Shown here piece by piece: positions 1 to 7,509 of a DNA stretch of 64,000 nucleotides (its first letter is position 1; each line of letters starts with the position of its first letter). This DNA is from DATAEY01 sp045805565 (lineage in GTDB: Bacteria; Actinomycetota; Thermoleophilia; Solirubrobacterales; Solirubrobacteraceae), in NCBI GenBank assembly GCA_045805565.1, contig JBJMKZ010000039.1:80927-144926 (forward strand), given 5' to 3'. A model generated the notes under the pieces. That model searched no databases, was not told where the DNA came from, and saw only the letters and a program-made list of their open reading frames with translations. The translations under genes and the position numbers were made by a program.

Positions 1-1
1 C

Positions 2-901
2 GCGGAGGCGTTCGACGAGCCGTTCGCCGACTCGTCGGCCCTGCCCACGTACCTGGTCTCGCAGCTCGCCGCCCGCGACGTCAAGGTGGTCCTGTCCGGG
101 GAGGGGGGCGACGAGATGTTCGGCGGCTACTACACGTACGTCGCCGACCTCCTCGCGGACCGGTTCGACGGCGCCGCCACCCGGTTGCTGCCGCTCGTCG
201 AGCGGCTGCCCAGCTCGTCTCGCAAGGCGTCCCTCGACTACCGGGCCAAGCGCTTCGCGCGCGGAGCCGCCCTGCCCCCGCTCGAGCGCCACCACGCCTG
301 GAAGGAGATCTTCAGCCCCGATCAGCGGGCGCAACTGCTGGTCGGCGACCGGCGCAGCGGCCGGGATCCCGCCGAGCTGCTGCGCTCGCGCTACGCGGAG
401 ACGGCCGGCGCTGAGCCGCTGGCCCGGCTGCAGGACGTGGACATGGGCATCTACCTGGTGGACGACCTGCTGGTGAAGACCGACCGGGCCAGCATGGCCC
501 ATTCCCTCGAGGCCCGGGTCCCCTTCCTGGACCCGGTCGTCGCGGAGCTGGCGCTGGCGCTTCCGACTCGGCTCAAGGTACGGGGGCTGGCCAAGAAGCG
601 CCTGCTGCGACGGGCCGCCCGCCCACTGCTTCCGGCCTCGATCGCGTTCGGGCGAAAGCAGGGATTCTCGATCCCGGCGGCCGCCTGGCTGCGCGGGGAG
701 CTGGCGGGCTTCGCCCGCGAGGTGCTGTCGCCGCAAGCGGTGCGCGACCAAGGCTGGTTCCGACCCCAGGCGGTCACGCGCCTCATAGACGACCACGTGG
801 CCGGGCGTGAGGACTACAGCCGCCAGCTGTGGGGGCTGCTGGCGTTCGCGCTGTGGTTCGAGCGGCATGCGACCCAGCCGGTGGCGGCCGGCATCCGGTG
901 A
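2..901 (+). CDS. asnB: asparagine synthase (glutamine-hydrolysing), C-terminal synthetase domain, 5' truncated
   Basis: Only the last 299 residues are inside the window; the reading frame is open from base 2. They match the ATP-pyrophosphatase (synthetase) half of class B asparagine synthetases, which amidates aspartate with ammonia from the missing N-terminal glutaminase domain. The signature SGEGGDEMFGGY is at visible residues 32-43, followed by the all-helical domain with LVKTDRASMAHSLEARVPFLD and the late RKQGFSIP motif. The stop overlaps the next start (GTGA), so it is co-translated with the DUF354 gene. Such AsnB paralogs often sit in surface-polysaccharide clusters, where they may amidate a sugar or peptide rather than aspartate; the neighbours favour that, but the substrate is inference. 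Confidence 0.9.
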   Translation, partial: AEAFDEPFADSSALPTYLVSQLAARDVKVVLSGEGGDEMFGGYYTYVADLLADRFDGAATRLLPLVERLPSSSRKASLDYRAKRFARGAALPPLERHHAWKEIFSPDQRAQLLVGDRRSGRDPAELLRSRYAETAGAEPLARLQDVDMGIYLVDDLLVKTDRASMAHSLEARVPFLDPVVAELALALPTRLKVRGLAKKRLLRRAARPLLPASIAFGRKQGFSIPAAAWLRGELAGFAREVLSPQAVRDQGWFRPQAVTRLIDDHVAGREDYSRQLWGLLAFALWFERHATQPVAAGIR

Positions 902-1905
902 GGATCTGGATCGACATGACGGCCCCGGCCCACCCGCTGGTGTTCCGCCCGATCATCTCGCGCCTGCGAGCGGCCGGCCACGAGGTGGAGGTGACCGCCC
1001 GCGACTACGCGGACACGCTCGGGCTGCTCGAGCTGCACGGCATCGAGCACGTGGCGTTCGGGCGCCACGGCGGAGCCGGGCGTTCGGCCAAGCTGGCTTC
1101 GTTGGTCTCCCGCCGCCGCCAGATGTGCCGCTTCGGTCGGGGACGGAAGTTCGAGCTGGCGGTCGCGCACGGCTCCAACGAGCTTCCGCTGGCGGCGGCC
1201 CGTCTCGGCATACCCGCCGTGGACATGTTCGACTACGAGTTCGCCGTGCTGCAGCACAACATCGGCTGCCGCCTGGCGCGCAAGGTGCTCACACCGGATG
1301 CCATTCCCCCGCAACGGCTGCGCCGCTACGGGGTGGGACCGCGCAAGCTGGACCAGTATCCGGGCTTGAAGGAGGAGTACTACCTGGCCGACTTCGAGCC
1401 CGACCCGGCCATTGGCGAGCGGCTGGGCCTCTCTCCCCAGCGGGTGCTCGTCGTGCTGCGTCCGCCACCCGACGTTTCGCTCTACCACCGCAGGTCCAAC
1501 CCGCTCTATCGCCGGGTCCTCGAGCACCTTGGCGGCGATCCGCGGGTGCAGGCCGTCGTACTGCCGCGCACGGCTGCCCAGCGAACCGAGCTCGAGGGGC
1601 TGGACCTCGACTCGCTCGTCATCCCTCCCGGGCCGGTGGACGCCCAGAGCCTGATCGCGATCGCCGACCTGGTCGTGTCGGCGGGCGGCACCATGAATCG
1701 CGAGGCGGTGGCCATGGGGACTCGTGTCTTCACCACCTACGCGGCGCGGCTGGGCGGGGTGGACGAGGCGCTCATGCGCGAGGGGCGCCTGCGTCCGCTG
1801 ACCAACCCCGCCGCCCTCCCGGTCGAGAAGGCCGACCCCCGGCAGCGGACACGGGCTCGCCGGGATCCGGGGATCCTGGTCGAGCGGATACTGGCCGCCG
1901 CCTGA
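898..1905 (+). CDS. DUF354 family protein (glycosyltransferase-like)
   Basis: 335 aa from a GTG that overlaps the asnB stop. The N terminus VRIWIDMTAPAHPLVFRPII and the late AGGTMNREAVAMGTRVFTTY stretch are typical of DUF354 proteins, which have a GT-B glycosyltransferase-like fold: the first part resembles the acceptor domain and the GGTMNREA loop the nucleotide-sugar site. No biochemical function is established for the family as far as I know. An in-frame start 69 bases upstream exists inside asnB but would give an unrelated N-terminal extension. Its place between asnB and a polyprenyl-phosphate sugar transferase suggests a role in making a surface glycan. Confidence 0.75.
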   Translation: MRIWIDMTAPAHPLVFRPIISRLRAAGHEVEVTARDYADTLGLLELHGIEHVAFGRHGGAGRSAKLASLVSRRRQMCRFGRGRKFELAVAHGSNELPLAAARLGIPAVDMFDYEFAVLQHNIGCRLARKVLTPDAIPPQRLRRYGVGPRKLDQYPGLKEEYYLADFEPDPAIGERLGLSPQRVLVVLRPPPDVSLYHRRSNPLYRRVLEHLGGDPRVQAVVLPRTAAQRTELEGLDLDSLVIPPGPVDAQSLIAIADLVVSAGGTMNREAVAMGTRVFTTYAARLGGVDEALMREGRLRPLTNPAALPVEKADPRQRTRARRDPGILVERILAAA

Positions 1906-1949
1906 CCGCGGCCCAGAGGGGTCTGTCCTGCCTGGCATGCTACGGCCAG

Positions 1950-3131
1950 GTGGACCCCCTTCACGCGATCTACGCCTTCGTGACCGCACTGTCGCTCTCG
2001 GGGATCGCGACGCCGGCCGCCGCCCGCCTGGCGGTGCGCGTGGGCGCGGTCGACCAGCCCCGCGAGCGCGGTCTCTCGGACCGCGAGACGCCCCGCCTGG
2101 GCGGCCTGGGCATGCTGGTCGGGGTCCTGGCCAGCGGAGCCCTCTGGCTCCCCGGCAGCCTGCCGTTCCGCGGCATTCTCGCCGGGGCCGCCATCGTCAC
2201 CCTGGTGGGAGCGTTGGACGACCTGCTGGAGCTGTCGGCGGTCTGGAAGCTGGCCGGCCAGCTGGTCGCCGCCCTCCCGCCGGTCCTGGCGGGGGTCACG
2301 GTGGAGTCGTTCACCCTGCCGCTGGTCCATCGCGTCGACCTCGGCGCCCTCGGCGCGCCCGCCACCCTCCTGGGCCTGGTCGTGGTCATGAACGTCGTCA
2401 ACCTCTCCGACGGCGTCGACGGGCTGGCCGCGGGGGTGGGAACCATCAGCGCGGCGACCTTCGCGGTCATCGCCTTCGACCTGGGGCGCAATTCGGCGGC
2501 CGTCCTGGCGGCCCTGACCGCCGGGGCGGCACTGGGCTTCCTGGCGCACAACTTCCATCCCGCCTCGGTCTTCATGGGGGACAGCGGGTCCAACCTCCTC
2601 GGCCTCCTGCTGGGCTGCATCGCGGTCCAGGGCACGGTGAAGACGAACGCGTTGATCGCGCTGATCGCGCCGCTGATCATCCTCGCGGTCCCCTTCCTGG
2701 ACACCGGCTTCGTCGTGGCCAAGCGGCTCAAGTACCGCCGTCCCATCTACGTGGGCGACGCCGAGCACTTCCATCACCGCCTCGCGCGGATCGGCTTCTC
2801 GCAGCGGCGGACGGTGCTCTACCTGTACGGGTGGACCCTGTCGCTCGCGGGGCTGGCGCTGGCACTGCGGTTCGTTCCCTACTCCGACGACGCCGGCCAC
2901 CTGCACGCCGGCTGGTTCGCGGTATTGGCCGGCTTCGCGGTGCTGGCCATGGCGGCCAGCGTCTATCTGGTCTACGTGCTCGAGATCCTCAAGTTCCGCC
3001 GCCTGCGCGAGCGCCAGCTGCGCCAGCTGGAGCCCGAGGCGTCCGAGGGCGAGATCGCGGTGACGGTGGCGCGCGAGGTCGAGACGGGCGAGTTCGAGGC
3101 GGTCGGCCCCGGCCCGCCGCCGCCGTCCTGA
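1950..3131 (+). CDS. undecaprenyl-phosphate sugar-1-phosphate transferase, WecA/TagO/MraY type
   Basis: 393-aa polytopic membrane enzyme that would load a sugar-1-phosphate onto undecaprenyl phosphate, the first membrane step of polysaccharide or teichoic-acid-like polymer synthesis. Family landmarks are all present: PRLGGLGM near the start, LDDLLELSAVWKL with the Mg-binding Asp pair, NVVNLSDGVDGLAAG, VFMGDSGSNLLG, and the HFHHRL sugar-recognition loop typical of WecA/TagO rather than MraY. About ten hydrophobic segments are visible, followed by a short charged C-terminal tail. GTG 1950 is chosen because the membrane domain begins immediately after it; the frame is open upstream but the residues there are unrelated. 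44 nt separate it from the DUF354 gene. Confidence 0.88.
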   Translation: MDPLHAIYAFVTALSLSGIATPAAARLAVRVGAVDQPRERGLSDRETPRLGGLGMLVGVLASGALWLPGSLPFRGILAGAAIVTLVGALDDLLELSAVWKLAGQLVAALPPVLAGVTVESFTLPLVHRVDLGALGAPATLLGLVVVMNVVNLSDGVDGLAAGVGTISAATFAVIAFDLGRNSAAVLAALTAGAALGFLAHNFHPASVFMGDSGSNLLGLLLGCIAVQGTVKTNALIALIAPLIILAVPFLDTGFVVAKRLKYRRPIYVGDAEHFHHRLARIGFSQRRTVLYLYGWTLSLAGLALALRFVPYSDDAGHLHAGWFAVLAGFAVLAMAASVYLVYVLEILKFRRLRERQLRQLEPEASEGEIAVTVAREVETGEFEAVGPGPPPPS

Positions 3132-3211
3132 ACCGCCGCCGGCCCTTCCGCGCCGTGGATCATGGTGGTTGAATCAGCGTCCGTCCTCGTATCGACCCCC
3201 GGAGGAGCCGC

Positions 3212-4117
3212 ATGCCCCACCTGCTCGAGCTCACCAGCCAGGGCGATGTCGGCACGATCACCGACGAGTCCAAGCTGCGTTCGGTCAAGCTCATGGACCC
3301 CCAGCAGCTCTACGAGCTGTGGGAGCGCCAGAACTGGCGCTCGCAGAGCATCTCGTTCGAGAAGGACAAGGACGACTGGGCGAGCTTCAGCGAGGAGGAC
3401 CGGCGCAGGATGGCCTGGAACCTGTCGTCCTTCTTCGTGGGCGAGGAGCGCGTCACCACCCAGTTCTCGGGGCTGGTCTGCGCATACGAGAGCCAGGGCG
3501 AGGAGGCGTTCCTGGCCACCCAGCAGGTGGACGAGGCTCGCCACGCGCAGCACTTCAACCGCTTCTACGAGCAGGTGATCGGCTACGACGGGAGCTTCGA
3601 CGAGCGCCTGCAGCAGGCCCGCGAGGACCTCAACGAGCCGTTCAAGGTGCTGTTCGACGAGGTGCTGGTGGACGCCTGCCGCCGGCTGTTGGACGACCAC
3701 TCGGACATGGAGGCCAAGGTCGACTACGTCACCGTCTACCACCTGGTGATCGAGGGCACGCTGGCTCTGACCGGCCAGAACTACATCACCGGGTTCTGCG
3801 AGAAGCACGACGTCCTGCCGGGCTTCATCGAGGGCTTCAGGCTGATCTCCCAGGACGAGCACCGCCACGTCGCCTACGGGACCTGGTTCCTCCAGCAGAA
3901 GGCGAAGGACCCGGCGCTGGCCCGACGCATCCAGGATCGCCTGGTCGAGCTGTTGCCGGTCGCCGCCGGGGTGTTCGTGCCGCCCGGGATGCAGCTCGGG
4001 GACGACTACGAGATCCTCGGCTACACCTCCGACGAGGTCAATGCCTACGCCTATTCGGCGTTGACCCGGCGCCTGAAGGTGATCGGCGTCGGCCTGCCGG
4101 CGGTCGAGGCGGCCTGA
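3212..4117 (+). CDS. R2-like ferritin-fold oxidase (ribonucleotide reductase beta-like)
   Basis: 301 aa; ATG preceded by a strong GGAGGAG ribosome site. The four-helix bundle metal ligands of the R2/R2lox superfamily are visible: Glu in GEERVTTQF, Glu and His in DEARHAQHF, Glu in VIEGTLALTG, and Glu and His in DEHRHVAYG. The protein would bind a diiron or Mn/Fe centre and activate oxygen. No large subunit (nrdA/nrdE) is adjacent, so it may be an R2-like ligand-binding oxidase or another stand-alone oxidase rather than a true reductase subunit; databases commonly label these NrdB. The gene appears monocistronic, with a hairpin behind it. Family assignment is firm, function is not. Confidence 0.82.
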   Translation: MPHLLELTSQGDVGTITDESKLRSVKLMDPQQLYELWERQNWRSQSISFEKDKDDWASFSEEDRRRMAWNLSSFFVGEERVTTQFSGLVCAYESQGEEAFLATQQVDEARHAQHFNRFYEQVIGYDGSFDERLQQAREDLNEPFKVLFDEVLVDACRRLLDDHSDMEAKVDYVTVYHLVIEGTLALTGQNYITGFCEKHDVLPGFIEGFRLISQDEHRHVAYGTWFLQQKAKDPALARRIQDRLVELLPVAAGVFVPPGMQLGDDYEILGYTSDEVNAYAYSALTRRLKVIGVGLPAVEAA

Positions 4118-4176
4118 GCGCGGTCGCCGACCCGGCCGCCTGACCGCGGGCGGTTGCTCGCCTGCCTGCCGGCCGT

Positions 4177-4193
4177 CTCCCCGACCCGGGGAG
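4177..4193. terminator. candidate bidirectional hairpin terminator
   Basis: Six-base perfect stem CTCCCC/GGGGAG with a 5-base loop, between two convergent genes. No T tract follows on either strand, so termination by this hairpin is inference. Confidence 0.4.
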
Positions 4194-4205
4194 GTGGACG
4201 CCGGC

Positions 4206-4610
4206 TCAGCGCGAGACCGTGCTGTGCACCACCGGGACGCCGAAGCGCCGCTCGGCCTCCTCGACCAGCTCGTCCTCGCGGTAGGCGCGCTGCTCGCCCG
4301 GGTGGGTGAACACGACGATCCGGTCGGCGTCGTAGGTGGCCAGGGCGTCCTGCAGCGCGAGCAGCGGGTCGCTCTCCCCGGTGTCGCCGGCCGCGTCGAC
4401 GCCCTCCTCCTCCAGGCGCTCGACGGTCTCCTGCTCGACCTCCTGGGCGCGCGCGATCGCCTCGTCGGAATCCGACGCCCAGAAGCGCACGGGCGACTCG
4501 TGGAGGGCGGGGGCTACCACCATGACCTCGGCCTCGCGGGCATCGTCGTCGAGGGCGGCTCGGAGCAGCTCGGCGCTGACCGGCTCGGAGGTGAGGACCA
4601 GGACCTTCAT
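4206..4610 (-). CDS. universal-stress-protein-like small protein
   Basis: 134 aa starting at the ATG at 4610 with MKVLVLTSEPVSAELLRAAL. The alternating beta/alpha pattern, an N-terminal strand MKVLVLT, a central VMVVAPAL strand, an ADRIVVFTHP strand late and a VPVVH C-terminal strand resemble a UspA-like Rossmann fold. The usual G-x2-G-x9-GS ATP-binding signature is not evident, so nucleotide binding is doubtful. A Glu-rich helix (EVEQETVERLEEEGVDA) lies in the middle. It is followed on the same strand by nothing and preceded by the cupin gene, with 49 nt between, so the two probably form a cupin-to-USP transcript. The longer in-frame extension upstream overlaps the cupin and is not credible. 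Confidence 0.6.
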   Translation of the reverse strand: MKVLVLTSEPVSAELLRAALDDDAREAEVMVVAPALHESPVRFWASDSDEAIARAQEVEQETVERLEEEGVDAAGDTGESDPLLALQDALATYDADRIVVFTHPGEQRAYREDELVEEAERRFGVPVVHSTVSR

Positions 4611-4659
4611 CGCCGGCTGCCCTACCCGAGCCCGGATGGCCGGAAACCGGCCCGGACGC

Positions 4660-4989
4660 TCAGGCGGCGCGGAGGCTGGGGTGCCCCTCGCCGGGCCACG
4701 GCGCCAGCAGCAGCAGCAGCCTGGCGTCGCTGCGAGCCCGCACCTCGCGCGGCTCGTTGGGCGCGAACACCGCCAGGGTGCCCGGCTCGCCGCGCACCAC
4801 CTCGCCCGCGTGGCCGATCTCGATCTCGCCATCCACCACGACCAGCCAGGCGCGCTCGTGGACCTGGTGCTCCTGAAGGCGTTCGTCGGCGGGAAGCAGC
4901 AGCAGGATCGCGCGCCCCTCGCCGTCGGACTGGAGGACCTCTGGATGGTGAGCCTCGGCGTCGAGGGTCCGCAGGTCCCACTGTTGCAC
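4660..4989 (-). CDS. cupin-domain protein
   Basis: 109 aa with a clear AGGAGG ribosome site a few bases before the ATG at 4989. The single beta-barrel cupin pattern is visible: LQEHQVHERAWLVVVDGEIEIG corresponds to the first conserved motif (His-x-His replaced here by HQVHERA) and GTLAVFAPNEPREVRA to the second, with PNEPR in place of the usual PxxxxH. The second-motif histidine seems absent, so metal binding may be altered. Likely a small-molecule-binding or regulatory cupin; substrate unknown. It is divergent from the RsbW-like gene and shares the structured 136-nt intergenic region with it. Confidence 0.68.
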   Translation of the reverse strand: MQQWDLRTLDAEAHHPEVLQSDGEGRAILLLLPADERLQEHQVHERAWLVVVDGEIEIGHAGEVVRGEPGTLAVFAPNEPREVRARSDARLLLLLAPWPGEGHPSLRAA

Positions 4990-5075
4990 GGCCGTCCTCC
5001 TGGTTCGCGGGCTGAGCGCCGATCCTACCCCGGCCAGCCCGGGCTTCGACCGGCTCCGGCCGGGCGATTCGGGTC

Positions 5076-5119
5076 TTCCCGATCGGGGAACCCCCGATGC
5101 AGGCCCCCTTCAGGGGGTT
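5076..5119 (+). promoter_or_regulatory. mutually exclusive hairpins in the leader of the RsbW-like gene
   Basis: Three overlapping inverted repeats lie 7-50 nt before the GTG at 5126: TTCCC-GATC-GGGGAA (5076-5090), ATCGGGG-aac-CCCCGAT (5082-5098) and CCCCC-TTCA-GGGGG (5104-5117). AACCCCC (5089-5095) can instead pair with GGGGGTT (5113-5119), which would disrupt both of the latter hairpins. This is the arrangement of an attenuator or translational switch, or a DNA operator. No known riboswitch class is recognised. Confidence 0.35.
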
Positions 5120-5125
5120 GGGCAC

Positions 5126-5602
5126 GTGCCGACCGAGATTGCGCAACAGCTTCCCGCCGGTCCCGACGCCGCCGCCGAGGCGCGGCGGCTGGTCGGCCGC
5201 CTGCCCGGCTGGGTCGGGGAGGCCGCTCTGCGCGATCTGCGACTCCTGGTATCCGAGCTCGTGACCAACAGCGTCCGGCACGGGCGTCAACCGTCCGGCA
5301 CGCCGGTCAGCGTCCAGGTGGAGGTCACCGGCGACGTGGCCCGCGGGGAGGTCGTCGACCTGGGTCCCGGGTTCGAGCCGCCCGCCGGCGGGCCGCGCAG
5401 CCAGGCCGGCTCGGGGTGGGGCCTGGTGCTGGTCGACGCGTTGTCCGAGCGCTGGGGTGTCGAGCTCAACGACCGCACCAGGGTCTGGTTCGAGCTTGCG
5501 CTGGGATCCGGCGGCGGGCCCTCACCGCCCGTCGGCGGCGGCGCGCAGACCCGGCGACACGCGGGCGAATCGGGATTGTTTGCGCCCGCGACCACGGGAT
5601 AG
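5126..5602 (+). CDS. RsbW-like ATP-binding protein (anti-sigma / regulatory histidine-kinase-fold domain)
   Basis: 158 aa from GTG 5126. It is a stand-alone HATPase_c_2 domain: N-box LLVSELVTNSVRHG at about residues 41-54 with the Mg-binding Asn, G1 box VVDLGPGFEPP with the Asp, and G2 region GSGWGLVLVDALSERWG. Proteins of this type either phosphorylate STAS anti-anti-sigma partners and sequester alternative sigma factors, or act as phosphatase-linked regulators in actinobacteria. A STAS partner candidate occurs about 51 kb away at 56291, but no direct link is shown. The last ~20 residues are low-complexity and overlap the ATP synthase promoter. Confidence 0.85.
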   Translation: MPTEIAQQLPAGPDAAAEARRLVGRLPGWVGEAALRDLRLLVSELVTNSVRHGRQPSGTPVSVQVEVTGDVARGEVVDLGPGFEPPAGGPRSQAGSGWGLVLVDALSERWGVELNDRTRVWFELALGSGGGPSPPVGGGAQTRRHAGESGLFAPATTG

Positions 5603-5605
5603 ACT
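5576..5605 (+). promoter_or_regulatory. promoter of the ATP synthase operon
   Basis: TTGTTT (5576-5581), 18-base spacer and TAGACT (5600-5605), close to the vegetative -35/-10 consensus and the best match I see in the window. Transcription would start near 5612 and give an approximately 80-90 nt leader before the atp genes. It overlaps the 3' end of the preceding gene. Confidence 0.6.
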
Positions 5606-5691
5606 CGCGTCACTTCCGCGGAGGCCGAGCCACGACCGGTTCGATGATCGCCCGTACGGCGCAGTGCGGGCTTTCGCTTCTGTGGGGTGAG

Positions 5692-5925
5692 ATGGAGGTG
5701 CGGTGTATCCGGGGGACGACCCCAGGGACAATGAGAACAGAGAAGCCCGTCGGTCGGGGAGCCGGCGCCGGCGGGTTGTGGGTGGGGACCATGGTCGGCT
5801 TCGCGGCAGCCGGTTACGGACTGGGCTCGTTGGTCGGGGCGGCGGTCGCATTCGGCATCGCCGGCCTGTTCGCCGGGCTCGTGGCGGGGTTCGCGCTTGT
5901 CTACGCACGGTTTAGGGACCTCTAG
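5692..5925 (+). CDS. AtpZ/AtpI-like small membrane protein, first gene of the ATP synthase operon
   Basis: 77 aa if started at ATG 5692, 64 aa from ATG 5731. Two hydrophobic helices with Gly-rich faces (LWVGTMVGFAAAGYGLGSLV and GIAGLFAGLVAGFALVYARF) and the charged end RFRDL match the small two-helix AtpZ/AtpI proteins encoded at the head of atp operons, thought to help c-ring assembly or Mg/Ca transport. The start is uncertain: the best ribosome site (GGAGGTG) lies before a GTG at 5703 in a different frame, whose hydrophilic translation also looks like a natural N terminus, so a frameshift inside the 5' part is possible. Four nt before the next gene. Confidence 0.6.
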   Translation: MEVRCIRGTTPGTMRTEKPVGRGAGAGGLWVGTMVGFAAAGYGLGSLVGAAVAFGIAGLFAGLVAGFALVYARFRDL

Positions 5926-5928
5926 GCG

Positions 5929-6291
5929 GTGACGGTGGCGCGTCACCTCGACCTCGTCGTGCTGGCGCTGGCGCTGCCGGTCTTCCTGGTCGCCGGCCTG
6001 CCTATGCTGGGGTACGCGACCGCCGCGGGCGCCTGGCTCGCACAGCGCGGGATCGCCCTCCTGACCGCCCGGCGCGCCCTGGCCGCCACCAGCATCCGGG
6101 GCCGCGTGGGCTGGACGGCGTCGAGCACCCTGGCTCGAGCCTGGCTGGTGGCCCTGACGATCCTGCTGGTAGGCCTGCGCGACAACGCAGCGGGGCTGGC
6201 GGCCGCCGTGCTGGTGGTGGCGCTGTTCACCGTCTATTTCCTGCTCGAGCTGGCGTTCCGAGACCAGGCCGACACCGAGGCGCAGCGATGA
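5929..6291 (+). CDS. AtpI-like ATP synthase-associated membrane protein
   Basis: 120 aa from GTG 5929. Four hydrophobic stretches are visible (around residues 8-30, 35-50, 70-85 and 88-108), ending in a charged tail FRDQADTEAQR. Size, topology and position just before atpB match the poorly conserved subunit-I family of atp operons, which assists rotor ring assembly. Its ATG-proximal end overlaps atpB (ATGA), so translation is coupled. No catalytic residues are expected. Identification rests mostly on context. Confidence 0.65.
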   Translation: MTVARHLDLVVLALALPVFLVAGLPMLGYATAAGAWLAQRGIALLTARRALAATSIRGRVGWTASSTLARAWLVALTILLVGLRDNAAGLAAAVLVVALFTVYFLLELAFRDQADTEAQR

Positions 6292-7187
6292 GGATGCGGA
6301 CCAAGATCGCGCTGGCCATCGCCGGCTGGATCGCCCTCGGGCTGGTGCTCTATGCCGCTTTCGGCAGCGCCGGGCGCAACAGCCAGTTCCAGCCCCAGAA
6401 CGAGTTCAAGCTCGAGCCGTGGATCCCTATCAGGCTCGGCCCGGTGGACATGAGCATCACCAAGGCGGTCCTCTACCTCCTGTTGACCACCGCCCTCACC
6501 GTGATCACGATGATCTGGATCGCCAACCGGATGGCGGCCCGCCCGAACCGGGTACAGACCGCCATCGAGGCGGTCTACTCGCTGATGCGAGACAACATCA
6601 CGCAGGGGAACATGCAGAGGGAGATGGCGGCCAGATGGTTCACGTTCGTCGCAGCGCTGTTCATGTTCATCTGGTTCGCCAACCTGATCGGGTACCTGCC
6701 GCTGCCCGTCAACACCGAGGAGACGGTCCGGGTCTTCGGGCTCGAGCTGCCCACCTTCGCCATCTACGCGGCCACGGCGAACCTGTCGATCCCGCTGATG
6801 CTCACGCTGATCGTCTGGTTCTCGTACCACGTCGAGGGCATCCGGGCCAAGGGGTTCCTGACCTACTTCCGGGAGTTCGTCCCGTCCGGGACGCCGAAGG
6901 CGATGAAGCCGGTTCTGTTCGTCATCGAGCTCATCTCCCACTTCGTGCGCATCATCTCCCTCTCGGTGCGGCTGTTCGCCAACCTGCTGGCCGGCCACCT
7001 GCTCATCCTGTTCATGGGGGGTGGGATGGTCGTGCTGCTCGGCCTGGCCGCGATCGGCGTGTTCACCCTGCCGGTCGCGATCGCCTTCTACGTCTTCGAG
7101 GTGGTGCTGATCGCCACCCTTCAGGCCTTCATCTTCGCGACGCTGACCGCGATCTACCTCGGCAGCGCCACGGAGGCGGGCCACTGA
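6288..7187 (+). CDS. atpB: ATP synthase F0 subunit a
   Basis: 299 aa. This is the stator channel subunit of the F0 motor, which with the c-ring forms the two proton half-channels. The essential arginine is in the conserved ISLSVRLFANLLAGHLL helix near residue 228, and the C-terminal VLIATLQAFIFATLTAIYL helix carries the conserved Gln. Six or so membrane helices are visible; the N-terminal helix is followed by a short periplasmic loop. ATG 6288 overlaps the previous stop. Length is normal for the family. Confidence 0.96.
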   Translation: MRMRTKIALAIAGWIALGLVLYAAFGSAGRNSQFQPQNEFKLEPWIPIRLGPVDMSITKAVLYLLLTTALTVITMIWIANRMAARPNRVQTAIEAVYSLMRDNITQGNMQREMAARWFTFVAALFMFIWFANLIGYLPLPVNTEETVRVFGLELPTFAIYAATANLSIPLMLTLIVWFSYHVEGIRAKGFLTYFREFVPSGTPKAMKPVLFVIELISHFVRIISLSVRLFANLLAGHLLILFMGGGMVVLLGLAAIGVFTLPVAIAFYVFEVVLIATLQAFIFATLTAIYLGSATEAGH

Positions 7188-7221
7188 GAACCTCCATGCG
7201 AACCAACCAAAGGAGCACCTC

Positions 7222-7509
7222 ATGGATCTCACTTTCATGAACGACCTGGTCCTGTTCGCCCAGGGCGGCGGCGGCGGCAAGAGCATGGCCGCCATCGCGC
7301 TGGGCGTCGGCGCCGGCCTGGGGACGATCGGCCCCGGGGTGGGCGTCGGCTACATCTTCGGCAAGGTGATCGAGTCGGTCACCCGCCAGCCGGAGATGCG
7401 CGACGAGATCACCAGCATCCAGTGGCTGGGCTTCGCGCTGACCGAGGCGATCGTGTTCTACGCGTTCATCTTCGGCCTGATCGCGTTCTTCCTCGGCGGC
7501 AGCGGGTGA
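7222..7509 (+). CDS. atpE: ATP synthase F0 subunit c (proteolipid)
   Basis: 95 aa, two-helix hairpin that oligomerises into the rotor ring. Helix 1 has the glycine motif GVGAGLGTIGPGVGVG, the polar loop is RQPEMRDE, and helix 2 holds the proton-carrying glutamate in FALTEAIVFYAFIFG. The sodium-binding pattern (Gln and Glu in helix 1, Ser/Thr after the carboxylate) is not present, so proton coupling is expected. An N-terminal extension of about 18 residues including a GGGGG run precedes helix 1. Ribosome site AAAGGAG is 8 nt upstream. Its TGA overlaps the atpF ATG. Confidence 0.96.
   Translation: MDLTFMNDLVLFAQGGGGGKSMAAIALGVGAGLGTIGPGVGVGYIFGKVIESVTRQPEMRDEITSIQWLGFALTEAIVFYAFIFGLIAFFLGGSG

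Noticed and set aside
4336..5691. Plus-strand reading upstream of the AtpZ-like gene
   Set aside because: Antisense to the cupin and USP-like genes and out of frame in the RsbW-like gene; only its last 77 codons are credible.
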